Source: Prorocentrum cordatum (Eukaryota > Sar > Dinophyceae > Prorocentrales > Prorocentraceae). From it: 64,000 bases of DNA. The notes under the pieces are model-generated. The model ran no database searches. It was not told the origin of the DNA and was given only the letters and a program-made list of their open reading frames with translations. Positions within the stretch are counted from its first letter, which is position 1. Each line of letters begins with the position of its first letter. Below are positions 1 through 9,365 of the stretch, piece by piece. The stretch is from assembly GCA_963575745.1 (NCBI GenBank), contig CAUYUJ010017841.1:62001-126000 (forward strand), in the 5' to 3' direction. A program made the position numbers and the translations under genes.

Positions 1-197
1 GTTCTTCGGAAATGCGCCCCACCGAATGTCGGAATCGGGAGGGCTCGTCTGAGCCGATGACTTCTTAGACTGTCGTTTGGGCATAATGCCTGCGTTAGTA
101 CAAGGACGCACTTGGGGGGCTGCTTAATGTGAGATGAATTCTCGGTGCCCTGGTTGCTTCAGCACACGACCTTCCTCCTTCTCCTCCTCGATCATCT

Positions 198-420
198 TCA
201 TCCTCCTCCAGCTGTTCCGCCCCGCCACCTGCTTCTCCTGATCCCGGGGGCGTCGCCCGTTCCCTTGGCAGCGTGTTTGAAAAGAACGGCGCCCCCTGGG
301 CCCTGGCGTTCTGGTCGTAACTTCCTGGCTGCGCATTCCCCCGCTCGCGTCTTATCTAGGGCGCTTGTCAACTTCATCCGAAGCGATGCTGCGACTGTCT
401 GTGAAAGACGTGGGCGGGAG
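198..420 (-). CDS. Exon-like fragment, unidentified minus-strand gene
   Basis: An open stretch of normal composition on the minus strand lies between a GAG-rich block on its 5' side (437-485) and a CTC-rich block on its 3' side (170-215). It reads as a basic, Ala/Gly/Arg-rich peptide with a short helical-looking part (SLRMKLTSALDKTRAGE). The flanking purine/pyrimidine blocks resemble those between exons of the gene at 736-3499, so I read this as one exon of another gene in the same orientation. The splice sites were not resolved and no family is recognised. It could be non-coding. Confidence 0.3.
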
Positions 421-735
421 GTGGAGGGGGAGTAGGACGAGGAGGAGGCGGAGGAGGAGGAGGAGGCGGAAGAGGAGAAGGAAGAGAAGGCTGGAGGATC
501 ATTGGAAATGAGAGTGCATGCGGGGGCGGAGGGTGAGTGGATGACAGCGGAACCTGTTGGGACACAGAACTCATTATGACCTTGATTGCAACAACCATTC
601 ACGTTACGGGCCGCGCCACGCGGTCACCCAACGAGCCAACGAATCCAGCGCGGGGGGATGGCCTAAGATCAACACACATGCGGTTCAACCACGACCGACA
701 TGATGTAGCTAATTACATTTAGCCCGCACATGCAC

Positions 736-1030
736 TTACAAATTGAAGTCGGGCGCCGCCGCGCGCGACATGCGCACCTGCTGCGCCTGCGCGAAAGCAG
801 CAGCCGCCGCCGCCGCGACAACCTCCTGCGACGCCGCCTGGCTGCCGCTGCTGCCGCTGCTGGCTGCAGCTGCTGGCTGCAGCACCTGGGGCGCCTCCTT
901 TGCGGCGGCCTCCTGCGCGTTCAGCTCCACGCCCTTGGCCGACGTCTTGTCCTTGCCCTCGTCCAACGACATGTCCTCAAGCTTGTCATCGCCCTTCATG
1001 GCGTCCTGCAGCTTCAGGCTTTCGCGGCGA
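736..1030 (-). CDS. Ala/Gln-rich C-terminal exon of the minus-strand gene
   Basis: The frame reads ESLKLQDAMKGDDKLEDMSL and then a Ser/Ala/Gln-rich tail ending at the stop at 736. It overlaps the end of the next upstream exon (stop at 1014) in another frame, so an intron or a 1-nt indel must lie near 1030 if the two are joined. Lys/Glu/Asp-rich stretches and poly-Ala runs fit the same protein as the upstream exon. Function unknown. Confidence 0.4.
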
Positions 1031-1765
1031 TGATCTTCTTCGCGGCCGGCCTATTGCGCACGCTGGTCTCGACGTCATCGTGGTCATCGCCCATGTTCTC
1101 TGCGCCGACTCCGCCAGCGTCGTCATCTTCATCTTCATCTGAATGCCTGCGATGGCCCTCATCGCCCTCGCCATCGTCATCTGCGGGCGACTCGCCGTCG
1201 TCGCCGTCCTTCTCTTCGAACTTAGGATCGTCCCCAGTAGTCGTCTGCACCTTCGCCTTGGTACCTGCCTTGGCCTTGGCGGCAGGCCGCTTCCTCGCGG
1301 CGCCGTCGCTAGTGCCGCCGTTATTCTCCACCCATGACTTCTTGAGCGCTTCCATCTCTGCCTTGTCCACCTTCCCTGCCGCGAAGTCCATCGCGAGCTT
1401 CTTGACGAGCGCCTCCGCGGCCGCTGCGTCCGCGCATCTCAGCAGCTGGAGTTGCTGCTGATCACGCAGCTTGGGCCGCATCGCCCGCAACGCCAGCCAC
1501 TTCTTGTCAGTCTTCGTGGCCCAGGTGAGCTTGACCGTGGCGCTGCTGTCGTTGCGCAGCTGGCCGCTCCACACTGTCGCCGCCCCTTGCTTCTCGGATG
1601 CCGCCTCTGGGGGCATCGCTGAGTTCGGCATTGCCCATTTTGCCGTCCCGCCAAACTTGGCGACGCGGACGGTCTCGTCGCCCTCGAGCTCCTCGGTCAC
1701 AGCCGTCGAGTATTCTCGAAGATCTGAACCGTCACGCTTCTGCCTCCACGCCACCTTGCAAGGAA
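1014..1765 (-). CDS. Main exon of an unidentified minus-strand gene
   Basis: About 250 codons are open, from just after a pyrimidine-rich tract to the stop at 1014. The first half (starting CKVAWRQKRDGSDLREYS, with a later AATVWSGQLRNDSSA) looks like a small beta-rich folded domain containing Trp. The second half is Lys/Ala-rich and then strongly acidic (GDDGESPADDDGEGDEG, DEDEDDD), like a disordered nuclear tail. GC-rich third positions support coding. I do not recognise the family. The exon is preceded on the sense strand by the purine and pyrimidine blocks of 1770-2165, which I take as the intron. Confidence 0.5.
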
Positions 1766-1769
1766 AAAA

Positions 1770-2165
1770 AGCGGCGGTGGTGGTGGAGGAGGAGGAGGAG
1801 GGTGAAGTCGGTGAGGAGGAAGGATGAGGAGGACGAGGAGGATGAGGCCGATGAGGAGGAGAGGGGGAGCAGGAAGAAGAGGGAGCGGATGAGGAGGAGG
1901 GGCAGTTTCCCTTCCTCATCCTCCTCCTCGACCTTCTCCTCGCCCCCTCATCCTCCTCACCTCCCACCTTCTCCTTCTTCCACATCATCTGTATCCGTTT
2001 CCATCTCATCGAGGTATCCTTATGTCGCGCTTCCTATACTCCCACTCCTTCCGCGTTCTCGTTATCCTCGTGCTCGTCCTCCTCCTCTTCCTCTTCGTCT
2101 CCTTCATCAGTCTCCTCCTCCTCCTCCTCATCATCATTCTCGTCCTCCCACTCCTCATCATCCAT
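1770..2165. repeat. Paired GAG-rich and CTC-rich blocks in an intron
   Basis: On the plus strand 1777-1885 is almost pure GAG/GGA purine repeat, and 1910-1990 plus 2040-2165 are almost pure CTC/CCT pyrimidine repeat. The two halves are complementary, so the pre-mRNA of the minus-strand gene could fold the intron into a long imperfect hairpin bringing the exon ends together. No coding sense inside. Confidence 0.6.
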
Positions 2166-2167
2166 TT

Positions 2168-2345
2168 TCACCCGCATATTTCATATGGTTGAGATCCCGC
2201 CTTCATATCAGCTGCCACGCCGTAGAAGTACGTGTCGTCCTTGTCGAGCACCTCGTCGTCGTTCGGGAGCGGGCGCGAGGCGCGGCTGCGCCCCTTGGCC
2301 GCGCCCTGCACCTGTTGATGATCGAAGCAGGCATCTCTATCATCA
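2168..2345 (-). CDS. Internal exon of the minus-strand gene
   Basis: Open minus-strand frame with normal composition (DDRDACFDHQQVQGAAKG followed by LPNDDEVLDKDDTYFYGV), ending at a stop at 2168 beside the CTC block. It sits between the foldback at 2349-2422 and the intron at 1770-2165, as expected of an exon of about 180 nt. Exact splice points are not resolved and the family is unknown. Confidence 0.4.
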
Positions 2346-2348
2346 GCA

Positions 2349-2422
2349 GCGAGCGTCAACGAAGCGTCATTGCAGCGTCAACGCGAGCGTTGACACTGCA
2401 TTGACGCTTCGTTGTTGCTCGC
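2349..2422. repeat. 35-bp inverted repeat with 4-nt loop (foldback)
   Basis: The arms 2349-2383 and 2388-2422 are complementary at 31 of 35 positions around the loop CGAG (2384-2387). It lies beside or inside an intron of the minus-strand gene and matches no exon. It resembles a small foldback or introner-type insertion. Confidence 0.7.
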
Positions 2423-2429
2423 CGCCTCC

Positions 2430-2548
2430 GATGGCGTTGCGCGTTTCGATTGCTAGAACCTTCGGAGAAGCGATCGGGCTGAGTGGGGCGTCGTCGCCCA
2501 GGTGGCCGCAGGGCTGGCTGTCCTCTCCAGGAGCCGGAAGCGAATGAC
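2430..2548 (-). CDS. Possible short exon of the minus-strand gene
   Basis: This interval between the CTC tract (2560-2690) and the foldback is open in two minus-strand frames (one reads RFRLLERTASPAATWATTPH). Its composition is exon-like and different from the repeats on either side. The frame cannot be chosen without splice data. Confidence 0.25.
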
Positions 2549-2689
2549 CCCGCCCCGCCTCCTCTCCTCCTCCTCTTCCTCCTCCCTCCTGCTCCTCCGC
2601 CTCGTCCTCCTCCTCCTCATCATCCCCCTCGCCTTCCTCCTCCTCCTCCTCCTTCCTCCTCCTCCTCCTCCTTCTTCTTCTCCGATGAT

Positions 2690-2812
2690 TTTCACGTTGG
2701 CCCGGGGGCTCGAGGTGGCAGGGAGTGCGTGAGTTCGCCAGGCGGTGTCCAGCGCGGTCGCGTCGTCGCCCTTGAACTCCTCCGCCCACTCCGGGGTCTT
2801 GTCTGGCCTGGG
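2690..2812 (-). CDS. Internal exon of the minus-strand gene
   Basis: The minus-strand frame reads PDKTPEWAEEFKGDDATALD and continues to ANVKIIGEE. A good acceptor context (a pyrimidine-rich stretch ending in CCCAG) lies directly upstream near 2813. The exon then runs into a GAG/GGA-rich intron on the sense strand (plus-strand CTC at 2560-2690). The TPEWAEEF segment is soluble and charged; no domain is recognised. Confidence 0.45.
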
Positions 2813-2854
2813 AAGGCGCGGGCGGGGCGGGGCTCGTGCTGCTAACGTCACCTG

Positions 2855-3045
2855 TTCCTCCTTCTATTCCTCCTCGGCCTCGTCCATCCGCGGTCCATCC
2901 TCGATCCTCCATCCTCCGTCCTCCATCCTTCTCCTCCTCCTCCTCCTCCGCCTCCCCCTCCTCCTCCTCCTCCTTCTCCTCCTCCTCCTCCGCCTCCTCC
3001 TCCTCCTCCTCTCCTGCCCTCCTCATTCTTAACTTTCTCTTCCTC
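2855..3045. repeat. CTC/TCC-rich intronic tract
   Basis: Nearly continuous CTC/CCT trinucleotide repeat on the plus strand (GAG/GGA on the sense strand of the minus-strand gene) between two exon-like stretches. The poly-Ser/Leu or poly-Glu translations of this block are artefacts. Confidence 0.7.
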
Positions 3046-3061
3046 CTCATTTTGTGGCAGT

Positions 3062-3499
3062 CTATGGCGTAAGCGCCGCCCTCCATTCCTCCGCGTCCCG
3101 GGCCGCCCCCGACGGGCGGGCTCGGGTTTTCAAACGCCGATGCTTGCGGAGAGCCGCGGGCGCGTGGCGCAACATTGCCCTGATGCTGTTCCCGATCTGC
3201 TCTGCCCATTCGCCCTTGCTCTGCGACGAGTGCCACTCGCTCTCCTTGGAGCTTGCGAGGTTCTGCAGGGCTCTCTCGAGCGGCACTTCGTTGATGCCCC
3301 CCGCGGGGGGCGCTGCCCTGAGCTCGGTGATGAGCGCAGAATGTCTCACGATAACCTTCGAGTCTACTAGCCCATCGAGTTTTGATGTGTATGAGATCGC
3401 GTCTGAAGAGCTAATATGTCTCTTCACAATCGCATCGAGCTGCTCTTGCGTGGCTGTCGAAGAGGCTCGGCCCGACCGACCGTCGGGCGCTTCCGCCAT
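3062..3499 (-). CDS. First exon of the minus-strand gene, start codon next to a relict spliced leader
   Basis: The ATG at 3499-3497 opens a frame of about 145 codons on the minus strand. The protein starts MAEAPDGRSGRASSTATQEQ and contains an amphipathic, soluble region (LDAIVKRHISSSDAISY; later ALQNLASSKESEWHSSQSKG and WAEQIGNSIRAMLRHAPA). The sequence immediately upstream matches the dinoflagellate spliced leader (3500-3519), which fixes this ATG as the start. The 3' end of the exon is uncertain; the frame stays open to 3062 but the coding look fades near 3120. I do not recognise the family. Together with exons at 2690-2812, about 2440-2540, 2168-2345 and 1014-1765 it may form one protein of roughly 500-600 residues. 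Confidence 0.55.
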   Translation of the reverse strand: MAEAPDGRSGRASSTATQEQLDAIVKRHISSSDAISYTSKLDGLVDSKVIVRHSALITELRAAPPAGGINEVPLERALQNLASSKESEWHSSQSKGEWAEQIGNSIRAMLRHAPAALRKHRRLKTRARPSGAARDAEEWRAALTP

Positions 3500-3519
3500 C
3501 AGAGCCAAAATGGCTGCGG
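3500..3519 (-). other. Relict dinoflagellate spliced-leader sequence in the genome
   Basis: Read on the minus strand this is CCGCAGCCATTTTGGCTCTG followed at once by ATG. The first 18 nt differ from the dinoflagellate spliced-leader core (CCGTAGCCATTTTGGCTC) at a single position. Leader sequence is normally added in trans to mRNA, so a genomic copy glued to a start codon is the known mark of a reverse-transcribed, re-inserted mRNA. Confidence 0.8.
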
Positions 3520-3602
3520 GCCTGCTGGGAGCGGGCCCATGAATCTGCACCCCGTTGACGCAGAGCCTCCGACGGAGGTCATGCCTCGAGCTTGCTCGTG
3601 GC

Positions 3603-3775
3603 TCATGCTGAAGTCAGGAACCTGAAACTGCCGCTCGAGACTTCCTCAACAATTTGAGCGCGTGCTGTGCCAACGAAGTGCGTCACAACTTTATGTGATA
3701 TGTCGTATAAGCGCTTTGATCCTGCATCGGTTGGGGCAGACATGCTCATGTCACGTGAACACTTGCGGTGCATGC
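3603..3775 (-). CDS. Terminal-exon-like fragment of the preceding minus-strand gene
   Basis: The open minus-strand stretch reads CSRDMSMSAPTDAGSKRLYD and continues through HKVVTHFVGTARAQIVEEVS to a stop at 3603. It is preceded by a GAG-rich intron-like tract on its sense strand (plus-strand CTC at 3775-3840). Because the relict leader and start codon of the next gene lie 100 nt downstream, I read this as the last exon of an upstream neighbour in the same orientation. Confidence 0.35.
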
Positions 3776-3849
3776 CATCCTCCTCCTCTCCTTCATCTTC
3801 CTCCTCCTCCTCCACCTCCTCCTGTTATCCTTCTTATTCCTCGTGTTCG

Positions 3850-4205
3850 GGTTCTTCTCATCTCTTTTCAATATTCTTCTTTTTTATGTTAGGTGACAGC
3901 GGACAAGTCACGAACGCATGAAAATGAAAGCCTCTCCGAAATAGTTAACGCAGATCAAATGAACAGTGAGCATAAACTTGAAATTCTAAGCAAACAGCAG
4001 CAACAGTTATTTTTAGCTGGGGGGCTTTTTTTTTAGCCGGAGCTGTTCAACAGCTGTTTTTTTAGCCGGACAGGACCTCAGGGAATGCAATCCTCAAAAG
4101 GGGGAAGAAGCAGAAGGACGCCCTCCATCAGGCTGCGTTAAAAGGCAGATAAAGAGGCCAAGTGGCAAAAGAGGACAGAACAGGCTGTCGCAGAACAGGC
4201 CCGGC
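3850..4205. other. Intergenic stretch before retroelement 1
   Basis: No gene is seen. It holds a T-rich stretch with three near-copies of a short motif (TTTTTTTAGC with CAGCTGTT) at about 4010-4075, then purine-rich sequence leading into the gag region. No long terminal repeat was found here. Confidence 0.5.
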
Positions 4206-4245
4206 AAGCCCGTCGCGGGGCGCAGGGCCGGGAAGCGAAGCTTGA

Positions 4246-5197
4246 ATGGCAGGTTCGCGAGAGGCAACTATGGCGCAGGAACGATCTGTCTCCGAGGTGG
4301 AACAGATCGCAGCCATATCCATCGCCGAGAGGCGCCAATGGGAACATAACGCCGTAGAAGCGAAGAGACAAGCCGATATGGCCCTTCAGGGCGCCCAGGC
4401 AAAGCAGCAACTGCTTGAGAACGAGGCCAGGAACGCGCAGATGGGGGCCGCTAACGCGCAAGCCGAACCCAGGCGAGTCTCCGACTCAGCCACGGCGTTC
4501 CGGGGGGGGGGGGGGCACGCGGAGAGACCGAGGCTTTGATCCGAGTCAGGACGGAAGCCCTCGAAGAACACGAGGCGGCCGTGCAACAGGCAACAGAGTT
4601 GAAATCGCCGCAACACAACGCTCAAATTGCGGTGGCGACCTCCCAGGCCGGTCATGCCAGCGCGAAAGCAGAGGCATAATAAGCAATGCGTGCACAACGG
4701 AGAGCCGGGATGCAAGCGCAAGCCGAATTCGAGGAAGCGAAGCAGCGCCTTCACCGAGAAGCCGTTTCGAACGCGCAGACTTTGGAGGCGCATCGCGAGT
4801 TATCTTACAGACAACAGGCCATGCAAATGGTACAAGATGGGCTACAAGGCATGACAAGCACGGTGAGGAGAGCCGCCCCCGCATCGGCGACACGGGTCCG
4901 CCCCGGCGCGGGGGCAATGTCCCAGCGGGGGGATTGCGATCCAGGCCGGCCACGTCAGATGGGGCCATGTGCTTTGTGCGCAACGTGATCGACGCCCCGC
5001 GCAGGTGCGAGAGATGCCGGAGATCGCTCGGTGAACAGCACTTTGAGTGGGTCACGAGGCGGCGCGCGCAGTGCGAGACAGACCGCGCACGCTATCTCGA
5101 GGCAGTACTGAGAGAGCGGCGCGAAGAGGAGGAAGCCATGGTGAAGAAAATTGTAAGAAGAAGAAGACAGTCGGTCCAGACACGAACTGAGGGCTAA
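4246..5197 (+). pseudogene. Gag N-terminal coiled-coil region, element 1
   Basis: Ala/Gln/Glu-rich helix-forming sequence (SEVEQIAAISIAERRQWEHN, then AVEAKRQADMALQGAQAKQQ) runs in several frames from 4246 to about 4860. It is followed by a short Cys-pair segment (RRCERCRRSLGEQ) and more charged helix. Element 2 has the same arrangement (Cys-rich patch and coiled coil at 36.7-37.9 kb). Frames break at a 13-G run (4504-4516) and again near 4680, so no intact product is expected. A role in Gag multimerisation is inferred from position only. Confidence 0.5.
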
Positions 5198-5199
5198 GA

Positions 5200-6110
5200 A
5201 TGAGGCCGCAGCCCTTCATCGCATTCATGGGCTTGAAGAAAAAGCAGAGCAGCGCGCGCGCGATGGAAAGAGCCGCGCGCGCGCAGGCCGAGGAAATGCG
5301 AGAAAAGGCGGAGGCGATGATGGGAGAATCTGAGATTGCCGCCGCCAAGGCCAAAGACAAAGACAGCCGTCGCATGGAATTGCCCCCCAGCGAAACGCAG
5401 AAACGACAGGGAGAACGGAAAACTAAGAGACCGAACGGGCCGTCGATCAGCACTTCCCCCGGATGCACTACGCCAGCCCGGCCGAGGAAAACCGCGGCCG
5501 CTGCGGGGGGCCTCGCGGGGGGTGGCGATCAACCTCTCCGCCAGGGCAATGCCCGTGATGACGGAGACAAGTCGGGGGGAAAGAAGGGCGGGTCCGGTCG
5601 CGCGCCCGGGGGTGGCAACCCAGATAATGGCAGCGGCGACCACGACGATGACGACGAGGAGGATTCCGATGACGAAGACGACTCCGAGGAGGGGGGCTCC
5701 GAGGACGAGGATGACGACACCTCCGAGGAGGAAGATGAGGAGGCTGCGAACCGTAGAGTCAGCCGATGTGCTGAAGCTCAGAGAGCTGGGCAAGGCGATC
5801 CGGGGGGTGGCGGGCCACCGCCCACAGGACCCCCTGGAGGAGGCGGGGGCCCGGGGCTCCCGGGCTCCGGCGGCCTGGCGCCCGTGATGGCCCCGTGGAT
5901 TGCAGCAGATCGAATTGACAAGATGACGTTAGATCCGCTGCCAGACGCGGGGCCCTTCCGAATGTGGAAGAAATCTGTCATTCGTGCTGCGGCGTCGAGT
6001 TCGCAGCAAAACCATGTTTTGGCGACGAAATGGGTAGCCTTGGCGTTCGAGCCTGAACAGGTCAAAGCAAAGGCTCTGGAATACCCAGGGCCGTATTTTT
6101 GGGAACCTGA
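5200..6110 (+). pseudogene. Gag acidic linker and start of capsid-like domain, element 1
   Basis: The open frame begins near the ATG at 5200. Residues 1-90 are Ala/Lys/Glu-rich coiled coil, residues about 150-190 are extremely acidic (runs of DDDDEEDSDDEDDSEE), then comes a Pro/Gly-rich hinge, then a globular region starting MTLDPLPDAGPFRMWKKSVI near residue 245. The globular part continues after about 6105 in another frame, so a 1-nt indel must lie there. This region has the position of the capsid helices of copia Gag, and element 2 has the counterpart at 38.64-39.05 kb. Confidence 0.55.
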
Positions 6111-6112
6111 AC

Positions 6113-7249
6113 GTGCGGATTGCTGCAGACCTCATCGCAAAGATTAACCATATTCAAAGGGATCCAAATGCTTCCCATGCCTTAAGGCACCTTGCCAACG
6201 AGGTTGATCTCACTGACTCAGCCATAATGAAGGCTGGGGGACTACTTTCAGGAATATCGTCCTTCCGTATCATTCAAACCCATGTCACCACTCGGGAAGA
6301 CCATGGCCAGGTGCATACCTATGAGGACCTCATGGCCATCCAGATCAAAGGAGAAGGACAAACGGCTGATCGGGACCTCTACCACTTCTACGATGAATGG
6401 ATGAGGGTGACACTAGAGATGGAGAAACCCCACAAGTCCTTCAGGCCCTCCTTATAGAGTCACTTCTACATGCAAATGAAGAAGTGCCCGTGCATGACAA
6501 TGACTCTTGCAATGTATGACAACAGCAGCGATGTCTACGGGAAGGACATGAAATCGCATGAATGGCTGCTGGGGAGGATCGCTAACCAGATGCTGAAGGA
6601 CAGGGGAGAGGATAATCGAAGGATCCTAAAACAGCAGATCAACAAGCGAGGGGTGACACCCAATGGTGAAAAGGCAGGTGGGGGGAACAAGGATTCCTTC
6701 GCTATGAAGGATGGGAGGCTCAAGAAGTCCGTCGTCTGCGGACGCTGGCAAAACGGGCAATGTCCCCTGAGCCAGCATGAATGCCTGTACCTGCGCCCCA
6801 AGAAAGCTGCGCCCGCATCCCAGCAGAAGAGCGGAAAGGCTCAGGTGGGCATGCCGGGCCCCTCCAATGGAGGTACGGCTGGGAAAGGCAGAGGGGGCAG
6901 ATCTGAATCAAGAGGCAAAGGTAAATGCGACAAGAAAGACAGGGGCAAGAGCAAAGGCGACAGCAATAATGGCAAGCACGACCGCTCGAAGAAACAGGAT
7001 GGGCGCGGCGGCAGCCGCGGGGGTAGCAACGCCCCATCGAAGGGAAAGAGTCGCGCTTGCTATGCCTTCAGCCGGGGCCCACAGAACTGCGACGGATCAC
7101 TCGGTAGAGAACACCGACCGCTGGCGAGACAGGACAAGCAGGGGCGTGACGCCTGGGAGCAAAGCCTCCAGAAGGCTGGAAAAAGGACTGCCGTGCAGCC
7201 GCAATGCGGAGCAAACGGCCGCAGCCGAAGAGACTGTGAAGGCGTTTAA
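6113..7249 (+). pseudogene. Gag capsid-like C part and Cys/His fingers, element 1
   Basis: This is one frame from 6113 to 7249 interrupted by a single TAG (6455-6457). It holds a helical capsid-like region, the conserved KSHEWLLGRIANQMLKD segment (compare RSYEWLMAHIEGVMLRD of element 2), and then Cys/His-rich motifs. The first is C-x7-C-x6-C-x3-R (from CGRWQNGQC), with Arg where element 2 has His. The second is around CYAFSRGPQNC with a downstream His. Between them lies a basic Gly/Lys/Arg region suited to RNA binding. The fingers are of C-C-C-H spacing rather than the C-x2-C-x4-H-x4-C retroviral knuckle. Confidence 0.6.
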
Positions 7250-7324
7250 AACACAGGCAGCTCCGGCCCAAGACGGAGGGGAGACACACGGCGGAAAAAG
7301 CGGGCGGCCAGAAGGGCAAGAACA

Positions 7325-7409
7325 AAGCGAAATGGCGGTGTCACCTGGACGGCCAGACGTGCCCCTTCGGAGACAAGTGCTTGCACAGGGCAAGCGCTCC
7401 CGGGCATCC
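7325..7409 (+). pseudogene. Third Cys/His finger of gag, out of frame, element 1
   Basis: In the frame through GCG AAA TGG at 7329 the sequence reads CHLDGQTCPFGDKCLH, a C-x6-C-x5-C-x2-H pattern, ending at a TGA near 7409. The preceding gag frame stops at 7249, so this finger was separated by a frameshift. Element 2 has its third finger at the equivalent place (40.13 kb), also damaged. Confidence 0.5.
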
Positions 7410-8014
7410 ATGACCCGGGGTGGCGGCGTCTGGCGCCCTCGGTGCCGACGCCGCCCGGGCGGGCGCTGTCGCGGTGACGAACTGCGCGACTCCCGCGGAA
7501 CAGGTGCAGTTGGCATGTCCAGTTGCACCCTTCGCCGGGTCACAATCCCGGGCGACGACGCAAGGGCCAATGGCCAGCCCGGGTAACAAATGGTCAGACA
7601 GCTCTCCCTTTATCGAGACGCTGAGATGCCTGATAGCTGGCGGAATCCGATCGTGCCCGAGAGGGGCGTCGGACCTGCTGGAGACAGGAAAGCCCGGGCG
7701 GAGTTCCCTGCGTCGCGACGCCGGTGGCACCGTCAAACGGATGCCAGCTACTGTTCGGACGGATAGGAGGGTAAGAATACACCCTTCAACACGCTATCCA
7801 ACGCCGCGGACCCCGAGGAAGATCAGGGCGGCCGATCCGAGGCCAATAGCCTCGAAGCAGAGGGGGTCCGTTTAGCTTCCCTAAGAAGTGGCAAGAGTGG
7901 CGTGCAACAACCACGCGCGTGCACCAGCAGCTCGCCAACAATGACGCGAGCGATTTGGAGCACGAGGTGTGGAGGTTGGCTGGACAGAGCGCCAGCGCCC
8001 GCGACTGAGGACGG

Positions 8015-8926
8015 GTGCGATGGCGATGGCGGGGGCGGCAATGCCGATGCCGCGTCGGCCAAAGAACAAGGGGTAGAGAGACGGTCCACCTTGGATCGAT
8101 GCGGTTCATAATCGGCACTGGATGTGGATCCAATATGATTGCCGTAACATATGTACAGAATGCAGGCGCTATCGACATGATAAAGGAACTCCAAGTCCCT
8201 ATCACACTGAACACGGCTGGGGGGCTGTCTAGCGCCCTCGGGGCCGTGAAGATTGCCTGCGGCTGGCTACTGAGTGGTAAGTCTGACGCGATTGTCATGG
8301 CAGAAACGCCGAGCGTGATATCGGTGGGCGAACTTTGCATAGATCACGGCTATAGTTTCTACTAGAAGAGTGGGAAAGAGCCGTATCTCTTCCTACCCAA
8401 TGGAATGAGGGTGGATCTGACGGTAGATGATAAAATACCGTACCTCAACACTGGAGGAGGTGAGGCTTTGGCTCTGGTAGACGAGGCGGCTCCCGCCTAC
8501 CTGATTGGGTTAGCGCGATGGGCGTGTGTGGAGGCGAACGCGAAGTCTAGCTTGATCGATCCCGAGCAGGCGGGAGGTCCCCCGCTCCGGGCGGTCAGGC
8601 GCCGCACCACCGTGGACCTGCACTCGCAAGAAGTGATGGCGGAATATTCATATAAGGATGGGGTCTGTAGTGACCGTCCCGAGTACCACTGCAGGGGCGA
8701 GCCCGACGAGGCCGACCTCCGAGGCAGGGATGTCGTCGCGCATTTCTATTGTGAGCCTCGGTTGGCGAACCAGGGGGGCTGGGAACCCGGCCAAACTGGG
8801 ATAGTCAACAGGGCGCCACCGCGCATCACCGACGGCGGCCATGCCGCTGGGAATGGAATACAAACCGCCCCCGCACCTGCGGATGGGGGCGGCAGAAGAA
8901 CACGCGGAGGCACTAGGCGCTATTGA
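8015..8926 (+). pseudogene. Retropepsin-like protease and spacer, element 1
   Basis: The frame is open from 8015 to 8926 except for a TAG at 8363-8365. The protease signature reads FIIGTGCGSN, where element 2 has MIDTGCGYN, so the catalytic Asp of the D-T-G motif is Gly (codon GGC at 8114-8116; a single A-to-G change from GAC). Downstream landmarks shared with element 2 are LNTAGG, AETPSVISVGE (PETPRAISVGE in element 2) and VDLTVDDKIPYL (VDLAVEG-stop-IPYL). The TAG at 8363 falls where element 2 has Trp. The spacer after about 8440 leads into the integrase ORF. Proteolytic function is lost. Confidence 0.7.
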
Positions 8927-9365
8927 TCTCGTCGACGACGATGGCGCCGAAGACCCAATGCAGGAATCAGGGGGTGAGCCAAGTAGAGTCGAACGGCTCA
9001 AGAAAGAGGCGCAATCACAAAAACACCTCATGACACACCTGCCCAAGAACCCGTACTGCCCGACCTGCACGTGGGCGAAGACGCTCAGAATACAGCAGCG
9101 AAAGAAGCATAACAAGTCGCTGAAGAAGCTAAAGCCTTTCTCGGAGCCGAAAGCATTCGGAGGCCTATGCGCCATAGGTCACTGGTTCGCGCTTGATGAA
9201 CTATCGAGGGGGCTCTACGGAGAAACCTCGCGTGTGACACTGCGCGATCGGTTCACAAGATTTCTTGCGGCAAAAGGCGCATTCGGAACATCGGCCGAGC
9301 AGGTTGCGGACTTCTTGGTGGACCTGCGGGCTCCACACGAACAGCTCGTGTGCATTTTGCTCTGA
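8841..9365 (+). pseudogene. Integrase, zinc-binding domain and first part of core, element 1
   Basis: The H-H-C-C zinc motif is complete: HLMTHLPKNPYCPTC, with His pair and Cys pair. It is followed by a basic stretch and the first catalytic Asp in HWFALDELSRG. The frame ends at 9363, and the core continues in the overlapping frame from about 9300. The domain order and the spacing to RT are those of copia integrases. Confidence 0.65.
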
